Origin: Andrena cerasifolii
Lineage: Eukaryota > Arthropoda > Insecta > Hymenoptera > Andrenidae
Assembly (NCBI RefSeq): GCF_050908995.1
Contig: NC_135129.1
Span: 2,170,001-2,234,000, forward strand
Reading direction: 5' to 3'
Length of the DNA stretch: 64,000 nucleotides
Shown here: positions 46,053 to 57,655 of the stretch, in pieces
Position numbering within the stretch: position 1 is the stretch's first letter
How the letters are laid out: every line of letters starts with the position of its first letter
Program-made: the position numbers and the translations under genes
The notes under the pieces: generated by a model
What the model was told of the DNA's origin: nothing
The model's input: the letters and a program-made list of their open reading frames with translations, nothing else
Database searches by the model: none

Positions 46053-46844
46053 TTAACCCTTTAACGCCCAGAGCCGTTATTTAACCCTCGTCAGACGGCG
46101 CAATTTTACAACGTTAACGGACGGCAGAGGCACAATTGAACCCTCACATATTTTATATGAATATTCTCGCTGTCGGTATAATTTGTACGATAAATTGACA
46201 ACATTTAGACTCAGTGAAAATTGATAAAAAAATCCCAATTTTTCTTTTATAATGTAAATTATCTATTTTTTTACTTTTTTTATAATAAAATAACATTATC
46301 ATTAAAAAAAATCGTAATCTTTTTTTCTTGCATTATCTTCATACAAAATATGTGGGGGCGCCACTGTGCCTATGCCGCTGTTATGGATGCAACCCTCGAC
46401 TCGACCCCCTATCTCGGAAGGGGGTTGAGATATTTCTCTGAAATTTGGTCTATATAATCTAGACCAAAAATTTAGAGATGTCACGAAACTTCAGCCCTCT
46501 CCAGCTTCTCGAAAAAATGTTATCGCAATTTAAAAACGCAAAAGTTACAGTTGTACCTATGCCGTCTGACGAGGGTTAAAAATTGTGAGACTAACATATA
46601 TGTTGTTTCTTGTTATTTTGAAATGAAAGATATCTATTTTTTTTTTATTTTATATTTATAATAGTCCACAATAATTTTTTAAGAGAATGTTTGATTTTCC
46701 AAACCAAAAACATTGACATCTACTTTACTATCAGGGAAACTACGGATGGTTGCTAATAAATGTTAAGTATAAACAGGCGATAGAATTTCACGCACATTCA
46801 AAATGTGCGTTGCACCGGTGCAACGCTGGGAGTTGCAGGGTTAA
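46053..46844. mobile_element. TTAACCCT-type element, interrupted, 792 bp
   Basis: Outer ends TTAACCCTTTAACGCCCAG and inverse TTAACCCTGCAACTCCCAG, with TTAA at both sides. A second TTAA element (46081-46579) is inserted close to its left end. Without it the host is about 290 bp. Confidence 0.75.
46081..46579. mobile_element. TTAACCCTCG-type (piggyBac-like) MITE, 499 bp
   Basis: Ends TTAACCCTCGTCAGACGGC and exact inverse, with TTAA at 46081-46084 and 46576-46579. Nested in the TTAACCCT-type element. No transposase. Confidence 0.9.
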
Positions 46845-46949
46845 AGTGAATGCACGCTAAATATTCGAGTGAGGCAACAATCATTTTCAGTATTATAGAT
46901 GGGTTATTGGCAGTGAAGCTATACTATTTAGCTTGCGTAACTAATACAT

Positions 46950-47476
46950 AATTGCAGAGTCCTTGTAGAAAACACTGTAAGTGTCGAAATTAAAAAAAAA
47001 AATTATTGGAAAATGTTCTCTATGTGCCAATGTTAATACTGTAGTATATGTGGAATTTTAATGTAACTTTTCTTTGTAAATAAGTTACCAATACCGAAAA
47101 AGATAGTACCGCTGGTGCGTCCAACGCCACTTCGGTAGAAAACAATGCTAAGCTAATTAAGCTAATTAAGCGATAGGCGGACAGGATTGACACTTACCGT
47201 GCTTGCAAATTTAAATAAATGGCGCATTCAGTTTTCTCTATAATTAAGACGTGACACGTACAGGGTTTCTACGAAAATAATTATTTTTTTCATGAATTTG
47301 AACTAATGCAAAAAATAGAAAATGTTGTGGCGCATCTAGGTTATTGTATACTTAAGCATGTTTAGCAATCAAAACAAAACAAATTTCGTAAATACTTTAA
47401 AGTCTGGGGAGCTGTTTCTCTCTCTTGGAAACTGATTTTTGGCACTTACAGTGTTTTGTACTAGAATTCTTCAATT
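46950..47476. mobile_element. AATTG-ended TIR element, longer copy
   Basis: Left AATTGCAGAGTCCTTG...AGAAAACACTGTAAGTG matches the left end of 31864-32014. Right GGCACTTACAGTGTTTTG...TTCTTCAATT is the inverse. The 47060-47430 interior is absent from the short copy. Confidence 0.7.
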
Positions 47477-47527
47477 GCTGATTTACAGGGGAAGTTTGGC
47501 AACTGGAAAATTCAAAGAAATCTGAAA

Positions 47528-47978
47528 CTTTGCAGAAATGTAGCTCAAGTGATGCTAATAACCTAACTGTTTTTTGATTCAGCAATAAAACGGCCTTAAA
47601 TTTGAAAACACTCCAAAGAAATTGTGAGTTTTCATACTATCGTGAATATCTGTGGCACCGTAAAAGATATCGAACAAAAGTTCCACTCAAAGTTGTATGG
47701 CCGTGATAAAGAATTGTCGAAGAAGAGGGTGGTGGGGATAAATTTTAGAAAAAATAATGTTTTTCCTTAATCCTTTATCGCCGCTTTATAGATTACAAAA
47801 AATAACATAGAACTTTGAATATAGCTTCTTTTTAATATCTTTTATCGCAGTCGGTATTCGCGATAATCTGAAAACTTAGCATTTTAACGAAAGGGCGTTT
47901 CACCCTTAGATCCGCTTTATTGCTGAATCAATAAATAGTCAAGTTATTAGCATCATTTGAGTTACATTTCTGCAAAGT
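47528..47978. repeat. Foldback, 451 bp
   Basis: Left CTTTGCAGAAATGTAGCTC, AAGTGATGCTAATAAC and GATTCAGCAATAAA are mirrored by GTTATTAGCATCATTTGAG, TTACATTTCTGCAAAG and TTATTGCTGAATC on the right. No target duplication resolved. Confidence 0.85.
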
Positions 47979-47999
47979 CCCTTCTTACATAGTCGGTCA

Positions 48000-48693
48000 A
48001 CTAGAGTTGGGCAGTTTGACGGCCTTCTTAAGGCCGTGGGTCAAGACTGACCCAGGAAGAAGCCGAATAATTTGCGCGCTTTACTATATACTTACAACTT
48101 TTAAGCACCTACCGTCTCGTTACAAAATATACACTTTCCCCAAAATGAAACATTCAACTTCCGTCATAAAAACCGCGGACCTCTTCTCAAGGGTTCCATC
48201 TCTCTTTTTTCTTCTCATAACACTTTACCACCTTGCCAAGTTTCGGTCTCACTTAACATTCTCGCTGATTCCATCCTCCTCCCCGTTTCACGAAACAAAT
48301 AATTCACAACGTAATTGCGTTAAGCTTATCCCTCTCACGCTCGGAGCGAGCGTTACATCCTTTCATCAAGAAGTTCGCTGCGCCAGTAATTAAGCGACGA
48401 GATAAGAAATTCGTTGCGCTGGCAGCAACGAGCCTTTAACGCTTCGACTTAATTAATTTTCAAAATTCTAGTAATTATGGTGCCGACGAAAGCGAACGCT
48501 GGCCAATTACCCGAGCTGCGGAATCAGGATCTTTCCCTGGCACACAAACGAGATTCCCAGTGAATGAACAATCGGCAATAAATTGCTTGTTTTCTTTTTA
48601 CACCGTGTCCCATTCGTCACGAACACCTCGAGCATCTTATATGCCAGTGGCGAGCAACCTTTCGTCAGAAGTGGGCCACAAGTGGAAACCTGC
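48000..48693. other. CpG-denser single-copy island
   Basis: A 128-codon frame (48007-48393) starts with TTG rather than ATG and has no domain, so it is unlikely to be coding. Adjacent frame 48560-48742 runs into a transposon end. Confidence 0.3.
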
Positions 48694-49653
48694 TAGGGGA
48701 GACCGGGGCAAAGTGGGACGAAAAATGTTTGAAGTCGAATAAAATTTTTCCCCTTCAATAAAAATGTGTGAAAATAGATTTATAATATAATTTGAACATT
48801 ACTGTTGATAAATGACGAATATCAATACTTAAAATAAACTTAAAGTATATTAAAATTCAACTTGAAAAGAAAATGCAAAATCGACCACTTTACCCCATAT
48901 ATGGGGTAAAGTGAGCTACTCTCTGGGGTAAAGTGAGCAGAAATATAATACGTGTTTTAATGAAGGATATAATTATAAAATCAACTTTATTAGAACTTTT
49001 AAACTATATAAACTTTTTTTTTAAAAATATAATTCATTAATACAAGCTTAATGTTAATAATTTGTACTTTGTAACTTTGTACTTTGTGTTACTAACCTGA
49101 ACTCATTTTCTTCTGAAAATGTGTTTTTAAAGGAACTTTGTTTACATGAACAGTCTGACATATTATAAATAAAACAAATACATACATCATTTTTAATAAA
49201 ATACGTACTTATAATATCTAAATAAATTTAGGTATCACTCGCGCATCTTTTCTTTGCATCTCAGTTTACCCCGGTCACTTTGCCCCGAATGTGTACTCAG
49301 TGGAAAATTAATTATTTAATAATGTTAGGATTAATGTTTTCTCAAACGCGTGTACATGTATGTTTATAAGCTTGTTATAAACACGCAGAAAAAAAATGGA
49401 GTTAAAATAACACATTTAAGACTCATTTATCCAAAAAGCTAAATTGAAAAAAAAACAATGGGAAGTCTCTAAAACTTCATTTTTAATTTTTTAAATGAAT
49501 TTCCATTTTTCGATACCTGAAAGTGCACAATTATCATTGTCGTATTACATACATTTATTACGTCACCCAAATTTGTAAATATATTCTATTGTTAAAGAAT
49601 AAATTAAGGAAGCTCATTTTACCCCGGGGTTCACTTTGCCCCGGTCTCCCCTA
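48694..49653. mobile_element. TA-flanked element with TAGGGGAGACC ends, 960 bp
   Basis: Left TAGGGGAGACCGGGGCAAAG and its inverse at the right. Subterminal GGGGTAAAGTGAGC and GGTAAAGTGAGC repeats occur near 48902-48940. The shared G-rich motif links it to the repeats at 12941 and 24345. TA target and length suggest a pogo-type non-autonomous element. Confidence 0.88.
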
Positions 49654-49775
49654 CTCTACGCGGGCCGCAATATTAAACACATAGATATAACTAATCCAAG
49701 CATTTTAATTTATGGGCTGAATTTGTAATTTCTGACATTGATTTACAATAAAACGTTTTTTTTTTAACTTTGATG

Positions 49776-50630
49776 TAGGGGAAGGTGGGGTAAAACGGAA
49801 CGCTCAACTTTGAAGGGTGATAACTTAAAATCGGGAGGGGATAAAGACACGAGACTTCAACAGGAGTCTTCAGTGGACCTTAGACTATAAGAAAATCAAA
49901 GTCATTGTTAAGAAAAATCTTAGGGAACGACGGAAAATGAAATTTACCGGAGGTATTGAAATCTTCGCCTCCCTCAAATGGTGGGGTAAGACGGAACACC
50001 CACTCGAAGACCGTGTAAACGTACAAAATCTTTATTTTTATGATTTAAAATGTATTCATTTATGTTAAAATCTATAAATATATGTTTTAGGCATAACTAT
50101 TGCAAATAAAATATAACAAAAATATATATGATACATATTAGAGAAAATATTTTATTAGACAACATGAAAATTACGGAAAATAATAAAATATGAATATAAT
50201 ATCGTAAAAGAAGGATAGATTAATACAGTTTGTTTATTATTTTATGGACAAAAATCACGTACAAATGTATCATCTTCCTTTACATGCAGTCATTTAGTAA
50301 ACATTTAATATTTACACTTCAGCGCGAGGTAAAGAACTTTTTATATACGTGAAAATGTAGCGTAAGGACTATAGAATCCAACGATGTACTTGCCGTTATT
50401 AATTTTCCAAATCCAAGTACCGAAAAGTGGTCGAAAGTCCAACGCAATATTGAAACGTCGATACCGGAAATTTTTCCAACTCTCTTAATGGAAAAATAAC
50501 GCGTGCAGGGGTCTATGGTCTATCACAAAATGCTACGAGGACCCTTCGGTTCCATGTCACGCGATACCAAATCATTCGCAGCTCTTATCTACAGAAACAT
50601 TGGTGTTCCGTTTTACCCCACTTTCCCCTA
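49776..50630. mobile_element. TA-flanked element with TAGGGGAA ends, 855 bp
   Basis: Left TAGGGGAAGGTGGGGTAAAA and inverse right TAGGGGAAAGTGGGGTAAAA, both continuing CGGAAC. An internal GGTGGGGTAAGACGGAAC repeat is at about 49979. The segment 50350-50600 is GC-richer and might be a decayed transposase piece, but no motif was found. Confidence 0.88.
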
Positions 50631-50651
50631 CTGTTTATTAGCAATACATTA

Positions 50652-51102
50652 GCCGTTTATTTTGAAAGTGGCGTAAGTCCATTTTCCGGAAAAATCGAGT
50701 CAGCTATCTTAATAGTTACATTTTTACACGATCTTTTCATTCCGAAGCAAATTGTTACTAATATATTTAAAATCATTAAAATTTTGTAAAACGAAAATAT
50801 GCTGGTTAATTTTAATGTAAAAAGTACTTTTCCTATGGACTTGTGCTTTCTTAAGAATTGAAAACGTCATTTCATTGATTTTGAATGTGGCGTAAGTCCG
50901 TTCGTAGCCATCAAACACATATTATTCCTTAAGTAATGTTAATTATGCTAATTGGGATGATGAATTTAACACCCTTGGAACGCCAAAAACATTACACTGC
51001 TATGTTATCTGTTACCCATATTTTTAAATTTAATCCAACGCAAACCCCTCGATATCTCGATTCGAACATAAATGGACTTACGCCACTTTCAAAATAAACG
51101 GT
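50652..51102. mobile_element. TIR element with CCGTTTATTTTG ends, 451 bp
   Basis: Left CCGTTTATTTTGAAAGTGGC then GTAAGTCCATTT, mirrored exactly on the right. GTGGCGTAAGTCC recurs inside near 50887. Target duplication not resolved. Confidence 0.85.
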
Positions 51103-52059
51103 TCATATACATATTAATATATACCTACTTACATATTATACTCGCGTAATATTATGAAGCTCGTTCATGAAAAACAGATATGGCGATGTTCAGGTGAGCC
51201 AATTGTGGCTCACGGGCCGCCAGTTGCTCATCGCTGTTCTATGCTGTGTAAGACAGAAAGAAATGTCCGATAAAACAGATTTTGTTTATTCAGAGAAGCT
51301 TTGAGAGGAAAAAATCGGGCCTTAATGTTGCTTCGGATCATTGAATTCAATAAAAACGTATATATCATCGCCAAAAATAATTTTAAAATAATATTGAAGG
51401 TAATCCTACGTTAAAACGTCCGCAATAAATGGAACACCCTGTATGAACGCTTTCTCTCTTCACGATACCTCCTGGTGATCTTAATTAGACACGTCTCACG
51501 TTACTGACAGCGAGAAGCAACACTTTCATTCGTAGTTCATTAAAGCCTTGTCGCATGAAACGGCCAAACTCGTTCTAAAACGACGCGACGCCGTGGAAAA
51601 TGTACACTTTAACGAGGGAGCCAGCCGGTCGACATCGATGTACCATTTTCCACTCGCCCAATCGAACTTTCATAAATGTCGCTCGGAAGGACCTTAGAGT
51701 GGTCCCTTCGCGCATTGTTCGCCCGCTTCGGAACTGAATTTCATCAAATTCTCGTTTATACCGAGGACACTGGCAATCAGATGAAATTCGTGCTTGATGC
51801 ATTTTCTTCCTGAAATGGAGTTTCTGTTATCTTCCGCCGCTGAAATCGAGCCCGCGAGCGTTTATCATTTAATCAGCAGTTTATTTGCTGGTTATCGCTC
51901 GGCGACGTTATTAAATTCATACGCCGGGCTCGTTAGCATTATTTGAAGCCACCTCGTACGGCAATGATCGCGCTGCCCCCGTGAATATTAACACGTTCAC
52001 TGCTCGGCGTTTAAATGCCCTCCAGGAAATAGAATTTCTTTGCTCTGCCACCTAAGATA
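51103..52059. other. Intronic DNA with a CpG-denser island
   Basis: 51430-52055 is GC-richer and unrepeated. It contains CCCCCGTGAATATTAA near 51976, similar to a motif in the island at 27302. The minus-strand frame 51575-51802 has no domain. Confidence 0.3.
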
Positions 52060-52061
52060 TA

Positions 52062-52597
52062 CAGTGACTCGCATTAATATTCGGACGCTTTTTAAAATCG
52101 CATAACTTTTTTAGAATTGGTCCAAACCACTTGAGTTTTTTTGAGAAGCTAAAAGGATTAGTTTGCTAAATGACGTATTTGGTCGATTTGAAAAAAAATG
52201 TATTTGGTCGGAATAGCGAAAAGAATAGTAAAGGTCGATTTTTATACTTTTTTTTGTGAGCTTGTAATGAAAATTAAAAAAAAACCGTTTGTAGATTGCA
52301 GTAAGTTGTATACGTGCCTAAAATTTCATCAAAATCGGTTAACGTTGCTCCGAGCTACAAACGTTTAAAGATCGCAGAATAATCTTTATAATTACAAGTT
52401 CACGAAAAAAAGTTTAAAAATCGACCTTTACTATTCTTTTCGCTATTCCAACCAAATACATTTTTTTTCAAAACGACCAAATACGTCATTTAGAAAACTA
52501 ATCCTTCTAGCTTCTCAAAATAACTCAAGTCGTTTGGACCAATTCTAAAAAAGTTATGCGATTTTAAAAAGTGTCCGAATATTAATGCGAGCCACTG
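52062..52597. mobile_element. Tc1/mariner-type foldback element, 536 bp
   Basis: Ends CAGTGACTCGCATTAATATT and inverse CAGTGGCTCGCATTAATATT, with TA on both sides (52060-52061 and 52598-52599). Arms are about 200 bp and highly similar. A second copy begins at 63734. Confidence 0.92.
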
Positions 52598-52686
52598 TAG
52601 AGCTGGTTAAGTAGCTTAGTCGCGCACATACTTGCATAAATGTACAGAGTCAGCTGGGTTGCCAGCTCTTTTTTGGGAAAATGTAG

Positions 52687-53291
52687 TAGGGGAGAGTGGG
52701 GGAATTTCGGACGCTTAAGGGACAATAGTCAATTAAATCAATAGTATTAACGATATATAATCTCTGTTTATTGATAATAACATATTAACTATTTGTTTAG
52801 AAAATCGACACAAAAAATTATTCGAAATAAAGTTATGAAACACAAAAATTATATTACAACGTGATAAAAAATATAGTAGATTGTGTAAAAATATAGTACT
52901 TCTCAGAGGAAAATGGTACAAAGTCAAATTACATTAAAAGAAATCTTATTTTTTTAAATGTATATTTTTTGGCGCATTTTGCATTATTAATTAATTGATC
53001 GCCTTTAAGAAATATGTCAAAGGTTTGATTGCACTGAAAGTCTAAATTGATATGTATAAAGGGCCCATTTTTTATGAGAGATAGACTGGCACGGTTTCTC
53101 TCTTCCCGCCACTTTATATTCATTATACAAGAATTCCTCTCTGTTAAATTTTAAATTCACAAATTAAAGTTTTGATGTAGTCACAGAATAAAAGAACGAG
53201 TAAAAATTGTAGAATTTTATCAATGTATCGGAAATATAGTATTTTTATGTACAATGTCCTTTTATAACAGTACACTAGACATAAAAAAATG
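52687..53291. other. Lone TAGGGGAGAG end and AT-rich DNA
   Basis: TAGGGGAGAGTGGGGGAATT at 52687-52706 looks like a left end of the TAGGGGA TA-type group, but no right end was found. The rest is AT-rich with no gene. Confidence 0.4.
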
Positions 53292-53836
53292 AAAACCGAC
53301 TTCAAAAATGCACTAAAGTGTAAATTTTTTTTTCGTATTTAATCTAAGACTCTCAAGTTTTTTATGCCAGCGCCTCATCATTTGCACTACGCAAACCTGG
53401 CGCCGACTTACAACAATTGAGAGTCGTAGATTAAATAAGGAACAAACTTATTTTTTACTCTTTAGTGCGTTTTTATTTTTATGAAGCCGCATTTAATTTC
53501 TTTAATTTTTTACTGTTTAGTTATTAATTTATATAACTACATTTATTTAAAAAAACTATGTGTAGGCATACAAAAAGAGCTGCTCGTAATAATAATAATG
53601 AAGTCGTTTAATGAAACAGATTATTTATTTTTGGTGTAACTTCAAAACTACCTAACCGATTTTGATGATTCTTTCTCCATGACCTAGGTTGATTGAAGCT
53701 AAACTAAATCCAATAAGTTTCACGAAAATCGGTCCTGTACTTACGGAGAAATTCGCGGACAAACATAATACACACTAACATACATACACATAGACGTCGA
53801 ACGTAGTACTTTTTTCTTTTTGAAGTCGATTAAAAA
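53292..53836. mobile_element. Element with AAAACCGACTTC ends, about 545 bp
   Basis: Left AAAACCGACTTCAAAAA is mirrored by TTTTTGAAGTCGATTAAAA on the right. A tail with CTTACGGAGAAATTCGCGG, ACAAACATAATACACAC and ACATAGACGTCGAACGTAGT precedes the right end. This tail is familiar from widespread insect repeats, but I cannot fix the superfamily. Confidence 0.6.
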
Positions 53837-55017
53837 ATATAGTACAACACTATATATTATAGTACGATTGGCAACCCTAAGAGTAAGGAAAGGGAAGAAA
53901 TAGAAAATTCTAACATCGCCATAATTTCGTCGCCCTTGTCAATAATTGTCGTCCAATAATTACGTTGCCTTGTTTAGATTTCATATTTCCTTTCTTCGTT
54001 TCACTATTATAAACACACTTCGAGCCTAAAATTATGACAAAAGTAAAACACAAGTGCAAAGAAGAATTTATTCTTCTATTTATATAAGAACAATTTTCAA
54101 ACTTATCCACATTCTCTTTCATACACTCCTCTCACTAATTAAAAGATCACCTCTAAAAACCCGAAAAATAAGGGCAAGTTCACATGATCATAACTCCGGC
54201 AAAAATAGTCGTATCGATATTTTGAAAATATGGTTTGAAAGAGTGGAATCCCTACTTTCAGCTGCTATTTTTTTTAGATTTGATCTGTATTGCTTTTCGA
54301 CAAAGTTATAACGATGTAAATAGCACTTGGTGAATTTTAAAAAAAAATTTCTTCAACTTACAAATTTTCCACGGGGAGTATGAAATTTTTTACACAAATT
54401 CCATTTACTCCAGTCGAAAGCGGCTGCTTTCCTGTGTAAAAAGTGGGTAATAAATTTCTTGTGCGATTTTTTTCGGCCGAGTTATTCAACAATGAAGCAA
54501 AAACGGTTTTTTTACTTTAGTTGCTTCTAGCAAGCGAATGAATCATCGTAGAACGTTCATGAAAAAAGCAATAGAAACATCAGTCTTTCCTCTTTAAGAC
54601 ACATCTTTGAATTTTCAATTCGGTTAAAATTTCGGTTTACGATTTCCTTTCGAAAATATGTTTAATATATATGCATAACAAGAACATCATTGTCTCAGGC
54701 TCATTTTAAAGCGGAGAGTCTGCCAATTCTTTTGAGTTCCACCGGCACCCGCTGCGATAATTTTTTACCTGTGCCTACCAAATACTGATTTGTCCGTTAG
54801 ACATAATCATTGCATGTCACCTCGATCACTGTGACATGTTCCGCTTAAAATTATCCTGAAGCCTGATTTCACAGAGAACATGCAAAAATCGCAGACTTTG
54901 TTCTGTATCTTTTAAACAAACTCAAGATGAGCAAAATGATGACTTAAACCCCCCCTAATTACACGTGTGCCACATGATATTCAAATTTTACTAAAATCGC
55001 TGGCATAGAATGCGAGA
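53837..55017. other. AT-rich intronic DNA, no gene
   Basis: No repeat pair or exon was recognised. Frames 53910-54311 on both strands have no domain. Confidence 0.3.
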
Positions 55018-55479
55018 TAGGGTAGCTGCACCATTTGTGGCCACCTTAAAGTATTGTACCAGTTTTTGCCACTTCTTAAAAAACATAATATTTTTTCGTG
55101 TAAGTAATAAATATAACCTTACATTTCTGGCGGTATACTAAACAAAATATTTATGATATGAAATTCTCCACATAGTAATAATCCGCAAGCAGTTTAAAAA
55201 TAAGAAAATTATGCACATGGCCAAAAACATGTTGTGGAATAGGTTTCATTCAATAAATTGACACACATTTATTGATGAGTAACTAAATATAATTAAGAAA
55301 TAAGTATGAAAATTACAATGCACTCTTATTCTCTCTCGCATCGTACGAACCAACCGACGCGCTACCCCCAGTCATACCACCCTCTAAAAAAAAACTAATT
55401 CTATACATAGGAACTTTCATTATTAATAAAAATAACCCCCCAAAACAGTGTAATGGCCACAAACGGTACACCTACCCTA
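55018..55479. mobile_element. TA-flanked element with TAGGGTA ends, 462 bp
   Basis: Left TAGGGTAGCTGCACCATTTG and inverse right TAGGGTAGGTGTACCGTTTG, both continuing TGGCCA. TA is included at both ends. The interior is AT-rich and non-coding. Confidence 0.88.
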
Positions 55480-55883
55480 CTATCGATTTATCATGAAGCA
55501 CATATCGTCGGTGATACTGCAACCCCGCGTATGAGCAGTTTGTAAATACCGCGTATCTGCAAAAGTAGCAAAATTGAAATTTCGTGCCCACGGTTGCCAA
55601 GCGCTGTTTCCCTCTTTTTAAAACTCACGCCATGTGAAATAGCCAGTAGGAAGCCGCCTTTTTACCAACGGAACCAACAGGTTCAAGGATACCGTGAATC
55701 TGTCTCTCTTAGCAAGTTGGCGACAAAACCGCGCATTTACAAAGAAATCAGGTGAAGTGACGGCACGTTTGTTGCGTGAAAGTGCCTTTACACAGCAATT
55801 AAGCATTTTTACGACGAATTGATGTTACTATTTATTACAAGGCGTGCTAAAACTGACCCAAAAAAATCAGTCAAAGAAATCCC
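55480..55883. other. Single-copy intronic DNA
   Basis: ACCGACGATATGTGC-type sequence near 55507 and ATACTGCAACCCCGCGTATG near 55515 reappear inverted beyond the next foldback (about 56660-56720). Element D copy 2 may therefore lie inside an older inverted repeat. Confidence 0.4.
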
Positions 55884-56611
55884 TTAAGGGGGTATACCCG
55901 TTTGAACCCTCGGAAAATGTATACATTTTGTGGATTTTTTTACAAGTCAACGGTTTGATGCAGATTTCCCGTTTTTTAACTATGTTTACATAGTATTATG
56001 AACTACTTATAAAAAAAGTTTCAGTTAAAAAACTATTGTTTTTCGGAAGTTACGGATACATGTCCGAAAGTCTCTCGATTTTAGACGGCTAAACGGTGGC
56101 CCTAAAAACTCGCGCTACGTTCAACCAATTTACTTCAAATTTTGCATGCAGAATCATAATAAGATTCCGCATCGTCCAACGAAGGCTTTTTTTATTTCGA
56201 TTCCCCGTTTATTATTTATAAAGGAAAAAGGTGGATTTTTCTCTTAGAAAAATTTAACTTTACCTTTGATCTCTCACCGTTTCTTTATTTTTCAAAATTT
56301 TCAAAATCGCCTTCGTTGGACGATGTGGAATCTTATTATGATTCTGCGTGCAAAATTTGAAGTAAATTGGTTGAACGTAGCGCGAGTTTTTAGGGCCACC
56401 GTTTAGCCGTCTAAAATCGAGAGACTTTCGGACATGTATCCGTAACTTCCGAAAAACAATAGTTTTTTAACTGAAACTTTTTTTATAAGTAGTTCATAAT
56501 ACTATGTAAACATAGTTAAAAAACGGGAAATCTGCATCAAACCGTTGACTTGTAAAAAAATCCACAAAATGTATACATTTTCCGAGGGTTCAAACGGGTA
56601 TACCCCCTTAA
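55884..56611. mobile_element. TTAA foldback element D, copy 2, 728 bp
   Basis: Almost identical to 42867-43596 in opposite orientation. TTAA at 55884-55887 and 56608-56611. The arms are mirrored over about 290 bp. The near identity of copies 13 kb apart indicates recent movement or conversion. Confidence 0.95.
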
Positions 56612-56639
56612 AGTGGCTGAAATACTAAGTCTTTTCTTC

Positions 56640-57655
56640 CCCCTGTAAAATCGGTAAAACGCAGAACCGCGGTATTTACAAACTGCTCATACGCGGTGTT
56701 GCAGTATCACCGACGATATCCCCTTCTTATCCTGAGCGGGACCGTTTTCTTCTTCGAAGCGTCGTGGATTTTCGAAGTTCCTCGAAGGACGTCGTCATCG
56801 AGGGTGGCTCAGCGGAGAGCCTGTTAGAGCTCCGGGGCTATCGCGACGCGTTAAAATCCTCGGCGGCGAGTCAATCGAGCTCGAACGATTCCGCTTTCGC
56901 CCGAAGTTTCTCGCGCGCTCTACATCAAAGCCCACTCGAAAGTCCGACGCGATATATCACGGGGAAGAAGGAGGACGGGGCGCGAGCCCGTCTCCTCTGG
57001 CCTGTGCCCGAAACGAGCTCCTCTCACGAACTTGTCGATAGCAGTTCGCCACCCCTCGGGCCTTTCCACCTTCGCGCCACGAACACCGTGCTCCGAGAAT
57101 TCAATTATCCCCATCGCTGGCAACGACTCGGCGAAGGTAACGCGAGATGAACGAGTCAGGAGGCGGCCATCTTGCCAGCACGAACCTTGGAATCCCATGG
57201 TTCCTCGACCCTACCCCTCAGCCTCGGCTAAGAGCGCCCGCACCCGCTCAGCGGCGTTGCATCCCCTGATATTTCCTGGATACCGATTTCACCAGATGCG
57301 CTCGGTTAATGAGAGGACGTGCCTGGTCTGCTGAATCACGATCCGTGAGTCGACCTGTGGCGGTGTCGCGCCTAACAACGTTAATTCTACTTACGGGTTT
57401 GGTCTGTGGGGAAATTGGGGCTGCTTCCCTTGCTGTCCATGTGTCGTGCTGCTGGGTGAGGGTGTTGCGGGGTGAAATGATCAGGTGAAATGGTAAATGA
57501 TGTTAGAGCGTCAACACCTTTGGTATTTTCTTTTCAACGACAGAGATTTTGGTACTTATGGACTCACAAGGGAACATACCGAACTCACGGCGATTTTTAT
57601 GAGACTCTGCAGATTTGTAAAATAATGAAAAATATTTTACACTTATTTTCTTTAT
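56640..57655. other. CpG-denser single-copy island
   Basis: 56750-57340 is the most GC-rich part of the intron. A 128-codon plus frame (56764-57150) ends near GGCGAAG|GTAACG, a poor donor, and overlaps a 92-codon minus frame (56920-57198). No domain. An alternative first exon or enhancer is possible but not supported. Confidence 0.35.

Noticed and set aside
48007..48393. 128-codon frame in the intron
   Set aside because: It starts with TTG and has no domain or splice signals, so it is a chance frame.
56764..57198. Possible exon with GGCGAAG|GTAACG donor
   Set aside because: Weak donor, equally long antisense frame, and no conserved motif that I can see.
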